From Paenarthrobacter nitroguajacolicus JCM 14115 (GTDB lineage Bacteria; Actinomycetota; Actinomycetes; Actinomycetales; Micrococcaceae), in contig BBFS01000030.1 in assembly GCA_001313365.1 (NCBI GenBank), positions 1 to 47,171 on the forward strand: DNA of 47,171 bases, written 5' to 3'. The position numbers and the translations under genes are program-made. Position 1 is the stretch's first letter. Each line of letters opens with the position of its first letter. Under the pieces are notes generated by a model. That model made no database searches, was not told where the DNA came from, and saw only the letters and a list, made by a program, of their open reading frames with translations. Positions 29,759 through 38,749 of the stretch are shown here, piece after piece.

Positions 29759-32562
29759 GTGAGTGAAACAACCAAACCGGACCAGGTTCCAACGGCCCAA
29801 GCTGCTGCCATCGCTACAGCACCCACCCCCCTCTGCCACAGCATCCACCAGCTCCATGGGGGGGGAGGGCCGGCCCAGGCTGCTGGTCCTGGACGGCCAC
29901 TCCATGGCTTTCCGGGCTTTCTACGCCCTTCCCGCAGAGAATTTCTCCACGGCCAGGGGTCAGTACACCAACGCAGTGCACGGGTTTACGTCCATGCTGA
30001 TCAACCTGATCAAGGACCAGAAGCCCACCCACGTTGCCGTCGCTTTCGACGTCTCGGACGACACGACGTTCCGCAAAGCGGAGTACAGCGAATACAAAGG
30101 TGGCAGGAACGCCACTCCTGCGGAGTTTGCCGGCCAGATCGGCCTCATTGCCAAGGTCATGGAAGCCTGGGGCATCAGGACCATTGCCATGCCCGGCTAT
30201 GAAGCCGATGATGTCCTGGCCACGCTGGCAGCCCAAGGTGACGCTGCAGGCTTCGAAGTCCTTCTTGTCTCAGGCGACAGGGACGCGTTCCAGCTGATCA
30301 ACGACAACGTCTTTGTGCTGTACCCCCAAGCAGGGTGTCAGCAACATCCCCCAGGATGGACGCTGCGGCCATCGAGGAGAAGTACTTCGTCAAGCCCGGC
30401 TTGTACTCGGACCTCGCCGCGCTCGTGGGCGAAACTGCGGACAACCTTCCCGGAGTTCCAGGCGTTGGCCCCAAAACGGCTGCCAAGTGGATTAATCTCT
30501 ACGGTGGCCTGGAAGGCATCCTGGACAACCTTGACTCCATCGGCGGCAAGGTGGGAGGGGGGGCCCTGAAAGAAAACATTGAAAACGTCAAGCGCAACCG
30601 CAGGCTCAACCGGCTGCTGACCGACCTCGACCTTCCCCCTCACCTTGGCTGACTTGCATGAGCCACGTCCGGATCGCCAGGCCATAGAGGATCTGTTCGA
30701 GGAACTCGAATTCCGGACGCTCCGTACGCGGTTGTTCGACCTCTACGGTGATGACACTGCCGGAGCGGCCCCCGACACCATCGATGCCCCTGACTACTCG
30801 GTACTCACGGACGCCGCGGGACTTGAGGCCTTCTTCGCAGCCGGATCCGGTGTGCGTTCAGCGTTGGCAGTACAGCTGGTCCCTGGACGCATCGGTGATG
30901 ACGCGAGTGCTTGGCTGTTGTCAGGAGCAACGGAGCTGCGTACATCGAATTGACGAGCCTGGACGCTGCAGCTGAGACCGTCCTGGCCCGGTGGCTCCAG
31001 GACCCCCCCGAGGAAGCCAAGGTGCTTCACGAGTTCAAGTCGGCCCTCAAGCTCTCCACAACCGTGGGCTCGGCTTGGAGGGCGTAGTGGATGACACCTC
31101 CATCTCCGGCTACCTGATCCAGCCGGACCGCCGTAGCTACGACCTCGCCGAGCTCGCCCAAGTTCACTTGAAGATCTCCCTTGCCACGGCCGCCACACAG
31201 TCCGGGCAGCTGGAACTCGACCTCTCGGGTGGAACAGACCAGGCTGCAGCAGCAGCGCTCGTCCAGCATGCCGCCGTCGTACATGCCCTCAGCAAGCACT
31301 TCGAAACGGAACTTGCCGACATCAAGCTGACGCCCTGCTGACGACGCTGGAGCTTCCTGTGGCACGTGTGCTGGCACAGATGGAACTGACCGGCATCTTT
31401 GTGTCCACGGACCGTATGGACGAGCAACTCGCGGACCTCACCAAGGTGATCGAGAATGCCCAGGAACAGGCATTCGCGGCGATCGGCCACGAGGTGAACC
31501 TCGGATCGCCCAAGCAGTTGCAGACGGTCCTTTTCGAGGAACTCGGCCTGCCCAAGACCAAGAAGATCAAGTCCGGCTACACCACGGACGCCGCCTCCCT
31601 GAAGGGGGGGCTGCTGGAGAAGACGGGCCACGAATTCCTGGTCCAGCTCATGGCGCACCGTGAGTCTTCCAAGCTGGCTCAGATGGTGGAGACCCTCAAA
31701 AAGTCCGTTGCTGATGATGCACGCATCCACACAACGTATGCGCAAAACATTGCAGCCACCGGCCGCATCTCGTCCAACAACCCCCCCAACCTGCAGAACA
31801 TCCCGGTCCGCAGCGAGGAAGGACGTCGCGTCCGCGGCATCTTCGTCGTCAGCGAAGGTTACGAGTGCCTGTTGTCGGCCGACTACTCGCAGATCGAAAT
31901 GCGCATCATGGCTCACCTTTCAGGCGACGAAGCGCTGATCCAGGCATACCGTGACGGCGAGGACCTGCACCGCTTTGTAGGATCGCGGATCTTCAACGTG
32001 GCACCGGCCGAAGTTACCAGTGCCATGCGCTCCAAGGTGAAAGCGATGTCCTATGGCCTGGCGTACGGCCTGACGTCCTTCGGCTTGTCCAAGCAGCTGG
32101 AAATCTCCGTGGATGAGGCACGCACGCTCATGAAGGACTACTTCGACCGCTTCGGCGGGGGGTGCGTGACTACCTGCGCGGTGTAGTGGATCAGGCCAGG
32201 ACGGACGGTTATACGGCCACCATTGAGGGTCGTCGCCGCTACCTGCCGGACCTGACCAGCACGAACCGGCAGGCAAGGGAAGCAGCAGAACGCATCGCCC
32301 TGAACTCGCCCATCCAGGGCTCGGCTGCGGACCTCATCAAGCGCGCCATGCTGGGTGTCTCGGCGGAGCTCGCCAGCCAGGGGGGGCTTAAATCGCGCCT
32401 GCTGCTGCAGGTCCACGACGAACTTGTCCTGGAAGTGGCCCCGGGCGAACGCGAAGCGTGGAGAAGCTGGTCATCGACCAGATGGGTTCGGCCGCTGAGT
32501 TGTCCGTCCCGCTTGATGTCCAGATTGGCGTCGGTTCCAGCTGGTACGAGGCCGGACACTAG
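29759..32562 (+). CDS. polA: DNA polymerase I
   Basis: About 900 residues when repaired. The 5'-3' exonuclease domain begins GRPRLLVLDGHSMAFRAFYA and holds VAVAFDVSDDTTFRKAEYSE, YEADDVLATLA and LVSGDRDAFQLI. The middle 3'-5' exonuclease-like domain lacks the usual acidic residues (HEFKSALKL where proofreading enzymes have an Asp). Polymerase motifs are intact: A SADYSQIEMRIMAHLSG, B RSKVKAMSYGLAYGL, C LLQVHDELVLEV. GTG 29759 gives MSETTKPDQVPTAQ, the usual N-terminus of Arthrobacter PolA by memory, out of frame with the body because of runs near 29828 and 29860. Further breaks: 30325, 30345, 30557, 30640, 30928, 31004, 31070, 31330, 32156, 32458. TAGGCT (29746-29751) ends 7 bases before the GTG. 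Confidence 0.95.
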
Positions 32563-32583
32563 TCCACGGAAGCTTTCAGAGGA

Positions 32584-32627
32584 ACGCCGGAGGGCGCGCC
32601 GCCTTGATGGTGGCGCGCCTCCGGCGT
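32584..32627 (+). terminator. Strong hairpin after polA
   Basis: A 16-17 bp GC-rich inverted repeat (left arm 32584-32600, right arm 32612-32627; ACGCCGGAGG and CCTCCGGCGT pair at the base) follows the polA stop by 21 bases. The left arm has one extra G against the right. There is no clear T tract, so termination efficiency is uncertain. Confidence 0.65.
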
Positions 32628-32645
32628 CTGGCTAGGCTCGAAGGC

Positions 32646-33960
32646 GTGGCCGATCCCAATGAAAAGATGTCCGGAAAATACACCGTCCAACGTTTCCCAG
32701 CCGTAGCCGATCCTGAAGACGCCGGCTATGGCCGCTGCACCACCTGGGTGCAGGCCGTCTCCCACGGATTCCATCAACAGCGGCGCGATGATGAATACCT
32801 GGCCAAAACCCTGGCGGCCTACCAAACGGACAAGCGCGAACTGACAGGCGTCTATGCCAATGGCACCGTGCCTGTGCATTCGCTTGGCTCCGACGTTCCG
32901 GTGGCAACGTACGCGACTATGCGCAAGGCCCTGAACATAGGTTTTGGCCGCCAGCTTGAATCCAACCTCGTCACCGCCGTGACAGTCCGCGGCACCCACC
33001 GCCGGAACGGGATTCTTCGCGGCATGATCACCGCCGACTTGGAAGCTGCCAAGGATGACGGCCTGGCCATGGCCGCCCTCACTGCGTCAGAGGCGTCCAT
33101 TTACGGCCGCTTCGGCTTCGGTGTTGCCACTTTTGAGCGAAGCATCAAGGTTGATACCGGGCCAAGATTCCGCCTCAGGGGCCAGCCGCTGGGCACCGTG
33201 GAAGTCGCCGATCCCTCTGTTTTGCTGGACATCGCGCCGCAGGTTTTTGAACGCGTCCAACGAATCTCGCCGGGTTCCATCGACAGGCAAGAGTACTACC
33301 GGCTGCTCGCCTCCGGTTCCATCGGCCATGACGGCAAGCCCGACACCTCCGTCCGCTGCGCCCTTCACTATGACCCTTCCGGATCATTGGATGGTTACGT
33401 TTCGTACCGCTTCAAAGGGTGGGACCACAAGCCTTACACCATGGAAATCGTGGACCTCGTCGCGGCAAGCAACGCGGCTTACCTGGACCTGTGGCGATTC
33501 CTGGGCAGCATCGACCTCATTGACGAAGTGACCTGGGCAGAAGCGCCTGTGGACGACCCCCTCGCATGGGCCTTGGAAGATCCAAGGTGCATCGAGGCCT
33601 CTGAGATCCGCGACATGCTGTGGCTTAGGATCCTCGATACTCCTGCTGCCCTGCGCGCCCGCAGCTTCCCGGTTGCCGGCAGGCTGGTACTGGAGGTGTC
33701 GGATTCTTTGGGTCTGGCGGGGGGGCACCTGGGTTCTGGAGTCCGACGGCGGTGCTGCCGCCGTCGTGAATGAAGCGTCCGGCGAGGCGCCGGACATCAT
33801 CCTGGACGTCACAGATCTCGCATCCATCTACCTTGGTGCCGTGTCGCCGGTAACGTTGGCCGCTGCAGGTCGTATCAGCGAGAAAACAGCGGGAGCTGCT
33901 TTCCTGGCCCAGCAGTTGTTTGCCGTCGAACGTTCCGCTCACTGTCTGACGCACTTCTAG
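32646..33960 (+). CDS. Eis-like GNAT N-acetyltransferase
   Basis: About 435 residues. The N-terminal GNAT part has VPVATYATMRKALNIGFGRQ, TVRGTHRRNGILRGMITADL (acetyl-CoA binding region) and ASEASIYGRFGFGVATFERS; a second GNAT-like and a C-terminal sterol-carrier-like part follow, ending AAFLAQQLFAVERSAHCLTH then F. This three-part layout fits the Eis family, whose mycobacterial member acetylates many amines including aminoglycosides; the substrate here is unknown. GTG 32646 (VADPNEK) lies 7 bases after TAGGCT (32633-32638), so it is favoured over the longer open start. A single G run near 33720 shifts the frame once. Confidence 0.85.
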
Positions 33961-34023
33961 CAACCTCGTCTTTCGCAAGCACGTCTTTACAACCACATAG
34001 CTACAAACCAGATAGGGACATCC

Positions 34024-34981
34024 ATGGGGGATTCCAAGCGGCGGCCATTGGCCGGCCGGCGATCAGTGCTGCTTGGAATGGCGGGCCTTGCTTCCGCCGC
34101 CCTGACGGCGTGTGCGGACAGGGGCGGTACGACGCAGCCTTCCACGTCAAGCACAAGCCCACCCGCTCCGATGTCTCACCGAACGGGACCGGCCGTACCG
34201 CCACCCTCCATAGCCACCAGGTCCAGTGAACAGGCGGCCGCTGCCCTCGCACCGGCCGTTCCTCCAAGTCGATACCTGACAAGCAACAAATCGTGGCGGA
34301 GTTCGCGGGGAGGCAGCCAAGGAATGGGGACTGCATGTGACGGGGGTCGTGAACAATTCGCGGTCGCATCACGTGGCGTTGACATTCGACGCTTGCGGCG
34401 GGCCCGGGGGGGCTCAGGGTGCGACCACGCACTGCTGAACACTCTTCGCCGGCACAAGGTCCCTGCAACCCTGTTCGTCAACAGCCGATGGCTCCACGCC
34501 AACCCCCCCTCGCTTTCGGCTGAACTGGCGCTCGACCCGCTGTTCGAACTCGCCAATCACGGCACCGCCCACCTCCCGCTGTCGGTGAACGGCAGGGCAG
34601 CGTATGGCATCCATGGAACCTCCACCGTTGCCGCTGCCTACGACGAACTCATGGGTAACCAGGCGATCCTCCAGGAGATCAGTGGCAAGGTCCCACAGTT
34701 TTTCCGTCCGGGTACTGCGTTCTACGACGACGTCGCAGTCGAGGTGACGCGAAGGCTCGGTATGCTGCCGGTCAACTTCACAGTCAACGGCGACGGCGGC
34801 GCAACGTTTTCGGCGGCCACCGTTGCCGCCGAAGTGGGGGGGCGGCGCCCGGGGGGGACATCGTCATTTCACACTTCAACAGACCGGCCGCAGGCACAGC
34901 CGGCGGCTATGCGCGTGCCCTGCCGCAGCTACTGGATCAGGGATCACGTTCACGCGTCTGGGAGACATCCTCTCGCCGTGA
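34024..34981 (+). CDS. Polysaccharide deacetylase lipoprotein (carbohydrate esterase 4 family)
   Basis: About 320 residues. The N-terminus has basic residues, GRRSVLLGMAGLASAALT and the lipobox LTAC, so an exported lipoprotein. The catalytic domain shows VALTFDACGG (motif 1 Asp), a degenerate metal motif NHGTAHLPLS (usual form has HxxxH), FFRPGTAFYDDVAVEVTRRL (motif 3) and GDIVISHFNRP with LGDILSP near the end. Family members deacetylate peptidoglycan, chitin or xylan. ATG 34024 follows an AGGGA. Frame breaks lie near 34265-34300, 34410, 34508, 34840 and 34853. The gene ends just before the rpsA promoter. Confidence 0.85.
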
Positions 34982-34989
34982 CACTCCTT

Positions 34990-35019
34990 TTGACCCTGCT
35001 TTGCCAATGCGACTAGAAT
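34990..35019 (+). promoter_or_regulatory. rpsA promoter
   Basis: TTGACC (34990-34995), an 18-base spacer and TAGAAT (35014-35019) form the best sigma-70-type promoter in the window. The start would be near 35026, giving a leader of about 140 bases. The -35 lies just past the stop of the upstream deacetylase. Confidence 0.65.
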
Positions 35020-35094
35020 AAACGGGCGTGTACTACGTGCATGCATCCATTTGTACTAATCCACAAATCAGGTTGACCCGGTTTTTGCCGTGTT

Positions 35095-35118
35095 CTGCCG
35101 TCCGGACCCGGGCGGCAG
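35095..35118 (+). promoter_or_regulatory. Hairpin in the rpsA leader
   Basis: CTGCCGTCC (35095-35103), loop GGACCC and GGGCGGCAG (35110-35118) form a 9-bp stem with one G-U pair, about 50 bases before the rpsA ATG. There is no T tract after it, so it is more like a leader structure than a terminator. S1 autoregulation through such a leader is known in E. coli but not established here. Confidence 0.4.
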
Positions 35119-35166
35119 CGGTTTGCCTGACCGACTAACTATCCACAACGGAGCCCCCCCTACTAC

Positions 35167-36649
35167 ATGACCATCACCTCCACCGAGAAGCCCGGTACCC
35201 CCCCCGTAGTCGCCATTAACGACATCGGTACCGCTGAGGACTTCCTCGCAGCTGTCGACGCCACCATCAAGTACTTCAACGACGGAGACCTCGTCGAAGG
35301 TACCGTCGTCAAGGTCGACCGCGACGAAGTTCTGCTCGACATCGGTTACAAGACCGAAGGTGTCATCCCTTCCCGCGAGCTTTCCATCAAGCACGATGTT
35401 GATCCCGGTGACGTCGTCGCCGTTGGCGATCAGGTCGAAGCTTTGGTTCTCACCAAGGAAGACAAAGAAGGCCGTCTGATCCTCTCCAAGAAGCGTGCTC
35501 AGTACGAGCGTGCCTGGGGGCGACATCGAGAAGGTCAAGGAAGAAGACGGTGTCGTTACCGGTACCGTCATCGAGGTTGTCAAGGGTGGCCTCATCCTGG
35601 ACATCGGCCTGCGCGGCTTCCTGCCCGCATCGCTCGTGGAGATGCGTCGTGTCCGCGACCTCGCTCCGTACATCGGTCAGCAGATCGAAGCCAAGATCAT
35701 CGAGCTGGACAAGAACCGCAACAACGTTGTGCTGTCCCGCCGTGCATGGCTCGAGCAGACTCAGTCCGAGGTTCGCTCCACGTTCCTCAACAAGCTGGAA
35801 AAGGGCCAGGTTCGTCCGGGCGTCGTTTCCTCCATCGTCAACTTCGGTGCATTCGTGGACCTGGGCGGCGTAGACGGTCTCGTTCACGTTTCCGAGCTGT
35901 CCTGGAAGCACATCGACCACCCGTCCGAGGTTGTCGAGGTTGGCCAGGAAGTCACCGTCGAGGTCCTCGAAGTGGATCTGGACCGCGAGCGTGTCTCCCT
36001 GTCGCTCAAGGCTACGCAGGAAGATCCGTGGCAGACCTTTGCCCGCACCCACGCCCTCGGCCAGGTTGTTCCGGGTAAGGTCACCAAGCTGGTTCCGTTC
36101 GGTGCGTTCGTTCGCGTCGAAGACGGCATCGAAGGCCTCGTGCACATCTCCGAGCTGGCTGTCCGCCACGTGGAGCTTGCAGAGCAGGTTGTCTCCGTTG
36201 GCGACGAACTGTTCGTCAAGGTCATCGACATCGACCTCGAGCGTCGCCGTATCTCCCTCTCCCTCAAGCAGGCTAACGAGGGTGTTGACGCTGACAGCAC
36301 CGAGTTCGATCCCGCTCTGTACGGCATGGCCGCTGAGTACGACGAAGAGGGCAACTACAAGTACCCTGAGGGCTTCGACCCCCCCGAGTCGAACGAATGG
36401 CTCGAAGGCTACGAGACCCAGCGCGCCGCTTGGGAGCAGCAGTACGCTGACGCCCAGACCCGCTGGGAAGCCCACAAGAAGCAGGTTGCCCAGCACGCTG
36501 CTGACGACGCTGCTGCTGCAACGTCCGGTGAGAGCGATTCCGGCACCACCAGCTACTCCTCGGAGCCGGCTGCTGCCGAGTCCAACGCTGGTACCCTGGC
36601 GTCTGACGAAGCACTCGCCGCACTGCGTGAGAAGCTGACCGGCAACTAA
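35167..36649 (+). CDS. rpsA: 30S ribosomal protein S1
   Basis: About 490 residues with four S1 RNA-binding repeats, the actinobacterial form: GDLVEGTVVKVDRDEVLLDI, EDGVVTGTVIEVVKGGLILD, GQVRPGVVSSIVNFGAFVDL and GQVVPGKVTKLVPFGAFVRV start them in order. The C-terminal tail is acidic and Ala/Ser/Thr rich, ending EKLTGN. S1 binds mRNA on the 30S subunit and helps initiation on leadered messages. One frame shift comes from 5 G where AWGDIEK needs 4 (35516); two other runs (35198, 36379) look like +3 insertions giving PP where one P is expected. As an essential gene it shows that these breaks are errors. It is followed by a terminator. Confidence 0.97.
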
Positions 36650-36683
36650 TTCCGCCTCCCTCACGGGATGTGCTGAATAGCCA

Positions 36684-36717
36684 AAAAGGACCCCTGCCTC
36701 CGGGCAGGGGTCCTTTT
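36684..36717 (+). terminator. Rho-independent terminator after rpsA
   Basis: An 11-bp stem (GGACCCCTGCC with GGCAGGGGTCC), loop TCCG-like, flanked by AAAA and TTTT. It serves rpsA and, being symmetric with an A tract, could also serve yigZ from the other strand. Confidence 0.9.
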
Positions 36718-36742
36718 GCGTATTCCGTGAAGCCAGCCACGT

Positions 36743-37440
36743 TTAGCGGGGGGGGACGTCAACCCATTCCGTTCCCTGTGGCCTGAGCTCCAAGTTGCCG
36801 GCTGTCAGCGAAGCCAGCCGCGAGCGGGCCGCCGAAATTGCTGCTGCATCATCCGGCAAAGCCACTCGCAGTACGGTGTGCCGGGGGGGTTCGTATCCGG
36901 TCTCCGCCATGACGTACCCGGCGCTGCGAAGTTCGTTCTCCAAACGGCCGGCCTCGGCATGGGGGGGACGTCGATGACGCACAGGCGCAGCCTTCGCCGA
37001 TGAACCAACGGTGCCTGCTCCAGGGCTGACGACACCGATTCGGAGTACGCACGGACCAGGCCGCCCGCACCCAGGAGGATTCCACCGAAGTAGCGCACGA
37101 CGACGGCACTTACGTCGCTGAGGTCCGTCACCCCCCGGCGCGGTCTCGCGTTTGATCAGGCCTCCAGCATGGGAATGCCTGCCGTGCCCGAGGGTTCGCC
37201 GTCGTCGCTGGACCGTTGAATCATCCGATCAGGACCAATGACGAAGGCCGAGCAATGGTGACGGGCGTCGTGGAATTCACGCCGCAGGTCGCTAACCAGT
37301 GAGCGGGCGGTTTCCTCGTCTGGTGAGCGCCGAAGAACGGTAATGAAACGGGACCGCCGGATCTCCAGTTCGTGGCGGAAATCCGAACCCACAGCGAGTG
37401 TCGTGTACGTTGTCGCGCGGCTGTCATCCTCATTTTCCAC
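36743..37440 (-). CDS. yigZ: YigZ/IMPACT family protein
   Basis: About 225 residues. The IMPACT/UPF0029 domain is clear: RRSRFITVLRRSPDEETARS, FHDARHHCSAFVIGPD, RSSDDGEPSGTAGIPMLEAL and VVVRYFGGILLGAGGLVRAY. A C-terminal ferredoxin-like part (DUF1949 type) follows. The family is thought to act near ribosomes or translation control, with no defined reaction in bacteria. GTG 37440 (ENEDDSR) lies 6 bases after TAGACT. Runs near 36750, 36885, 36962 and 37133 break or lengthen it. It is divergent from coaE with 22 bases between start codons. Confidence 0.88.
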
Positions 37441-37446
37441 CGCTTC

Positions 37447-37456
37447 AGTCTAGTGT
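37447..37456. promoter_or_regulatory. Overlapping back-to-back -10 boxes of yigZ and coaE
   Basis: Top strand TAGTGT (37451-37456) is 6 bases before the coaE GTG (37463). Bottom strand TAGACT (37452-37447) is 6 bases before the yigZ GTG (37440). The two hexamers share the TA at 37451-37452. Both spacings match leaderless promoters. Confidence 0.55.
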
Positions 37457-37462
37457 TGGAGG

Positions 37463-38719
37463 GTGCTGAAGATCGGGCTGACGGGCGGCATCGCCTCAGG
37501 GAAATCACTGGTGGCATCCAAGTTGCAGGAATTGGGTGCCATCCTTGTGGACGCGGACCTCATTGCCCGGGAAGTAGTGGAGCCTGGAACTCCAGGACTG
37601 GCTGGCGTCGTGGACGCATTCGGTCCTGGAATCCTTGACGAAACGGGAAGGCTCGACCGGCCCAAACTTGGTTCCATCGTGTTTCAGGACCTGCTCAACG
37701 CGAAGTACTCAACGGCATCATCCATCCGCTGGTCCGCGAGGCTGCTGCGGCGATTGTGTCAGGTGCCGGCCCTGGTGACATCGTGGTCCAGGACATTCCG
37801 CTCCTCGTCGAGACCGGGCAGGGCAGCAGCTTCCATTTGGTACTGGTGGTGGATGCACCCGATGAAGTGCGCATTCAGCGCATGGTGGAGTTCCGCCGGA
37901 TGTCCAGGGATGACGCCTTGGCCCGTATGGCTTCACAGGCCACGCGTGCGGAGCGCAATGCTGCTGCCGACGTTGTCCTGACCAACTCCGGAAGCCGGGA
38001 AGAGTTGCTCACCGCCGTCGAGGCTTTGTGGGAGCGGCGCCTGATCCCCTTCGCGGAGAACCTCAGCCGGGGGGGCACCAGGGCCTCCCGTAAAGATGGC
38101 CCCCCCGTCATGAGCCGGTCGAAGGGGGGGAGTGGGGGGGGTCCAGGCCGAGCGGCTCGCGGAGCGGGTTCTCGTTGCCGCTCCCCCACGACATCCTTGC
38201 AGTGGACCATATCGGCTCCACGTCGGTACCGGGCCTGGCGGCAAAGGACGTGATTGACCTCCAACTCGCTGTGGCCGATCTTGCGACGGCGGACAGGATC
38301 GCGCCGCTCCTTGCCGCTGTCGGCTTCCCCCCCGCCGTGCCGGAGGCTAACCAAGACACCCCCCCAATGCCCTCCCAACCCGATCCCGCAGAGTGGCAGA
38401 AGAGACTCCATGCCAACGCAGATCCAGGTCGGCCGGTGAACCTTCATGTCCGGGTGGCCGGCTCGCCCGGATGGCGCCATGCGCTGCTTTTCCGCGACTG
38501 GTTGCGGGCAGACCAGTCTGCCCTGACCCATTACCAGGCGCACAAGCAGGAATTGGCGGCCGCGCACGCGGCGGATCACGGCACGGGGGGGACTACGCTG
38601 ACGCAAAGGAGCCGTGGTTCACCGAGGTTGCCTGGCCGCTCATGAATGCCTGGGCCGAGCGCACAGGCTGGATGCCGCCGTCGTATATGTCTTCAGCTGA
38701 AGGCAAACGCGGACAGTAG
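37463..38719 (+). CDS. coaE: Dephospho-CoA kinase fused to a GrpB (UPF0157) domain
   Basis: About 415 residues. The first 200 are CoaE, which phosphorylates dephospho-CoA in the last step of CoA synthesis: P-loop [45 protein letters not shown] and the lid region [16 protein letters not shown]. The second part is a GrpB/UPF0157 domain (nucleotidyltransferase-like): [40 protein letters not shown] and [20 protein letters not shown]. This fusion is known in mycobacteria and relatives, where the tail is not needed for the kinase reaction and may aid folding or control. Breaks: a lost G at about 37708, and runs near 38070, 38101, 38125, 38140, 38330, 38360 and 38585. GTG 37463 has both GGAGG and a -10 box upstream. 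Confidence 0.92.
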
Positions 38720-38737
38720 CTGTCCTAGGGCGGGGGG

Positions 38738-38743
38738 TAGATT
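38738..38743 (+). promoter_or_regulatory. Leaderless-type -10 box of uvrB
   Basis: TAGATT ends 6 bases before ATG 38750, and there is no Shine-Dalgarno in the gap. No clear -35 is visible, so support rests on the spacing. Confidence 0.5.
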
Positions 38744-38749
38744 GGTTTC

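Noticed and set aside
32607..32645. Longer Eis-like start in MVARLRRLARLEG
   Set aside because: It overlaps the post-polA hairpin and the TAGGCT box; GTG 32646 fits the promoter spacing better.
35510..35520. Apparent programmed frameshift in rpsA
   Set aside because: One extra G in a run explains it, and the same defect occurs at over a hundred sites; no slippery site with stimulator was seen.
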